NCBI GenBank assembly: GCA_045603125.1
Contig: JAZULN010000103.1
Coordinates: 1-6,930, forward strand
Length of the DNA: 6,930 nt
Source of the DNA: CAKSFT01 sp045603125
GTDB taxonomy: Bacteria; Bacillota; Clostridia; UBA1381
Direction of reading: 5' to 3'
The notes under the pieces are model-generated. The model did no database searches. It was not told where the DNA came from and was given only the letters and a program-made list of their open reading frames with translations. Position numbers and translations under genes: made by a program. The first letter of the stretch is position 1; every line of letters starts with the position of its first letter. This document shows positions 5,236 through 6,930 of the stretch, one piece after another.

Positions 5236-6399
5236 TTACATATTTTTATATGCAACTTCCCCGTCAATTATGGTCATGTGGGCTTTTGCGCCAAATTCAA
5301 AAGGCAATTTATCGAATAATACCATATCCGCATCCTTGCCAACCTCGATTGAGCCGACTCGGTTTTCAATTCTGCAATTTTTAGCCGCTGCAATTGTTAC
5401 CCCCTCAAGGGCTTTTAAAGGGTTCATGCCGTTTTGGACCGCCAATGCCACGCAAAGGGACAGATTTTCAATGGTAATTTCAGGGTGGTCGGTTATAATT
5501 GCAACAGAGAGTCCCATATCGGACAAACTTTTATATGTAGAAAAGCTGAGGTTTTTAAGTTCAGGTTTACTCCTGTCAGAAAGGGTCGGGCCCAACATCA
5601 ACGGCACATTCTCTCTTACCAATACCTCTTTTACCGCCTCACCATCGGTACAATGCTCAATGGTTACGTCGATGTCAAACTCCTTCATAAGTCTTATTGC
5701 ACTACAGATATCGTCACCTCGGTGAGCGTGAATTTTAACAGGTATTTCCCTTTTTAAAACTGGAATCAATGCCTCCGACTTAATATCATATTCCGGCTTA
5801 TCGTTTTCGTCCGGGTCGTTTTCATATTTTTCTAAATCTTTAAGGTATTCCTTTGCCTTATATAGAGTTTCTCTGATTAAAGCTATCGTTCCCATCCGGG
5901 TAACCGGTGTCTGGCTTTTTTGATGATATACAGATTTCGGGTTCTCACCCAACGCCATCTTCATCGCAACCGGAGCTTTTATGACCATATCGTCAATACA
6001 TACCCCTTCAGTCTTTACCGCCGCAAACTGACCGCTTATGGGGTTTGCACTCCCCGGCCCTGTTACCACAGTGGTAACGCCTGCTTTTTTTGCATCGGAA
6101 AATCCCCGGTCAAAGGGGTTTATAGCATCGATTGCACGAAGGTGAGGAGTTATAGGATCTGAATCCTCGTTTCCGTCGTCACCCTCAAAACCAAGGGAAT
6201 CCTCAAACATCCCCAAATGGCAGTGCGCATCAATCAGCCCAGGCAAAAGAAATTTACCACAAGCATCTATAACTTCATCTGCCAGGATTTCGCCCGAATC
6301 CTTACCCACATATTGGATTTTTTCATCAAATACTACCACGCCGTCCTCTATTATATCTCCTGCCATGGTATAGATATTTGCATTTATAATCTTCTTCAT
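5236..6399 (-). CDS. Metal-dependent amidohydrolase, imidazolonepropionase-related, substrate unknown
   Basis: The 387-residue product is a complete cytoplasmic member of the amidohydrolase superfamily (TIM barrel flanked by a split beta-sandwich). Residues 1-50 form the N-terminal sandwich strands. The metal-binding HxH is His59 and His61 in LPGLIDAHCHLG. HAHRGDD (His224, His226) and IEHC (His249) supply the strand 5 and 6 ligands, and TDHP (Asp304) the catalytic aspartate. VGSIEVGKDADMVLFD (348-363) is the standard C-terminal return of the sandwich. GPGSANPISGQFAAVKT (114-130) and LGENPKSVY (150-158) resemble the COG1228-type imidazolonepropionase-related amidohydrolases, but no hut genes are near, so I do not call it HutI. 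The ATG at 6399 lies four bases after the trxB stop, with GGAAAGG as ribosome binding site inside the end of trxB, which suggests coupling. Confidence 0.88.
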   Translation of the reverse strand: MKKIINANIYTMAGDIIEDGVVVFDEKIQYVGKDSGEILADEVIDACGKFLLPGLIDAHCHLGMFEDSLGFEGDDGNEDSDPITPHLRAIDAINPFDRGFSDAKKAGVTTVVTGPGSANPISGQFAAVKTEGVCIDDMVIKAPVAMKMALGENPKSVYHQKSQTPVTRMGTIALIRETLYKAKEYLKDLEKYENDPDENDKPEYDIKSEALIPVLKREIPVKIHAHRGDDICSAIRLMKEFDIDVTIEHCTDGEAVKEVLVRENVPLMLGPTLSDRSKPELKNLSFSTYKSLSDMGLSVAIITDHPEITIENLSLCVALAVQNGMNPLKALEGVTIAAAKNCRIENRVGSIEVGKDADMVLFDKLPFEFGAKAHMTIIDGEVAYKNM

Positions 6400-6403
6400 T
6401 TTC

Positions 6404-6930
6404 TTACCTTTCCAAGCCGTTTACATAGTTTATGGCAGAAACCGCCGCAATAGCACCGTCAGACGCTGCAGTTACAATCTGTCGAAGGGGAGTATCACGA
6501 ACATCTCCTGCAGCATATACACCCTTACAGTCGGTCAGCATTTCTCTGTCGGTTCTGATAAATCCGTCGTTTGTTAAGTATACATATTTCCCTGCAAGCT
6601 CGGTCTGAGGGTCTCTTCCGATCGCAACAAATACTGCCGAGGTTTCGATTTTTTCTTCCCGTCCGGTTAAAGTATCCCACAAGGTCACCGAATCAACCAC
6701 ATCTTTTCCGTGAATTTCCTTTACTTTTCTATTGGTTAAAAGGGTAATCTTATCATTTTTCTTCACCCTGTCAACTAAATTCTTACTTGCACGGAAATTC
6801 TCGCTTCTATGGACAAGGTATACTTTTGCAGAAAACCTTGCAAGATAGAGTGCATCTTCAAATGCGGTGTTTCCACCGCCTACCACAAGGGTGGTCTGGC
6901 CCTTGAAAAATGCTCCGTCACAGGTTGCAC
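6404..6930 (-). CDS. trxB: Thioredoxin reductase-like flavoprotein, 5' end outside the window
   Basis: This is the C-terminal 174 codons of an FAD/NADPH disulfide reductase that in the typical case reduces thioredoxin. The first complete residues are ATCDGAFFKG. The two leading bases are GT, consistent with a TGT codon, so the window cuts the family's CATC redox motif between its two cysteines. After it come VVGGGNTAFEDALYLA (NADPH-binding Rossmann motif), VHRSENFRAS (binding of the NADPH 2'-phosphate), VFVAIGRDP, and GVYAAGDVRDTPLRQIVTAASDGAIAA (the C-terminal FAD motif). It ends in NYVNGLER at a normal TAA. GTG at 6886 is not the start, since the reading frame and homology continue upstream. 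About 130-140 residues should lie outside. Ferredoxin-dependent or other paralogues of the family cannot be excluded without the N-terminus. Confidence 0.92.
   Translation of the reverse strand, partial: ATCDGAFFKGQTTLVVGGGNTAFEDALYLARFSAKVYLVHRSENFRASKNLVDRVKKNDKITLLTNRKVKEIHGKDVVDSVTLWDTLTGREEKIETSAVFVAIGRDPQTELAGKYVYLTNDGFIRTDREMLTDCKGVYAAGDVRDTPLRQIVTAASDGAIAAVSAINYVNGLER

Noticed and set aside
5205..5244. Two copies of TATGTAAAT around the amidohydrolase stop codon
   Set aside because: Only two short AT-rich copies, one overlapping coding sequence, with no regular spacing to a promoter.
5051..5725. A 224-codon plus-strand open frame antisense to the lyase and amidohydrolase genes
   Set aside because: Its product has low-complexity, shadow-like composition with no family resemblance, and it spans two well-supported genes plus a promoter on the other strand.

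Overview
This window looks like a chromosomal segment from a low-to-moderate GC Firmicute, most likely of class Clostridia. The ribosomal proteins are of Clostridia/Bacilli type, genes are preceded by strong GGAGG-like ribosome binding sites, promoters are of the sigma-A TTGACA/TATAAT type, and an intrinsic terminator sits in a ribosomal leader. I cannot name the genus from the sequence alone. Every supported gene lies on the minus strand, so transcription runs from position 6930 down to 1. I found no plus-strand gene.

In transcription order there are three parts. (1) The upstream end (6930-5236) holds the 3' part of a thioredoxin-reductase-like flavoprotein gene (trxB), cut by the window edge inside its redox-active CxxC motif. 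Four bases later comes a metal-dependent amidohydrolase, so these two are probably co-transcribed. (2) Next is a 585-residue heparinase II/III-like polysaccharide lyase (5134-3377) with its own extended -10 promoter, a GTG start and no visible signal peptide. A GC-rich hairpin follows it. (3) The last part is the start of the S10 ribosomal protein operon: rpsJ (S10), rplC (L3), rplD (L4), rplW (L23) and the first 259 codons of rplB (L2), which runs off the window. The gene order is the canonical one.

The most interesting non-coding part is the 558-base stretch between the lyase gene and rpsJ (3376-2819). It holds, in order, a GC-rich hairpin, a 92-base nest of inverted repeats, a consensus-like promoter (TTGCAA, 17 bases, TATAAT), and a predicted leader of about 355 nt. 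That leader contains several mutually exclusive stems, a convincing intrinsic terminator (13-pair stem with one mismatch, then TTTTTATTT) about 140 bases before the rpsJ start, and two further hairpins before the ribosome binding site. This is the layout of an attenuated ribosomal protein operon. The ligand (an r-protein such as L4 encoded here, or something else) cannot be read from sequence alone. A second unusual spot is the 106-base gap between rpsJ and rplC, which holds two compact hairpins.

I did not find a mobile element, CRISPR array, tRNA, rRNA, or a convincing new multi-gene system. The candidates for novelty are RNA-level: the S10 leader, the rpsJ-rplC spacer and the inverted-repeat nest upstream of the promoter.
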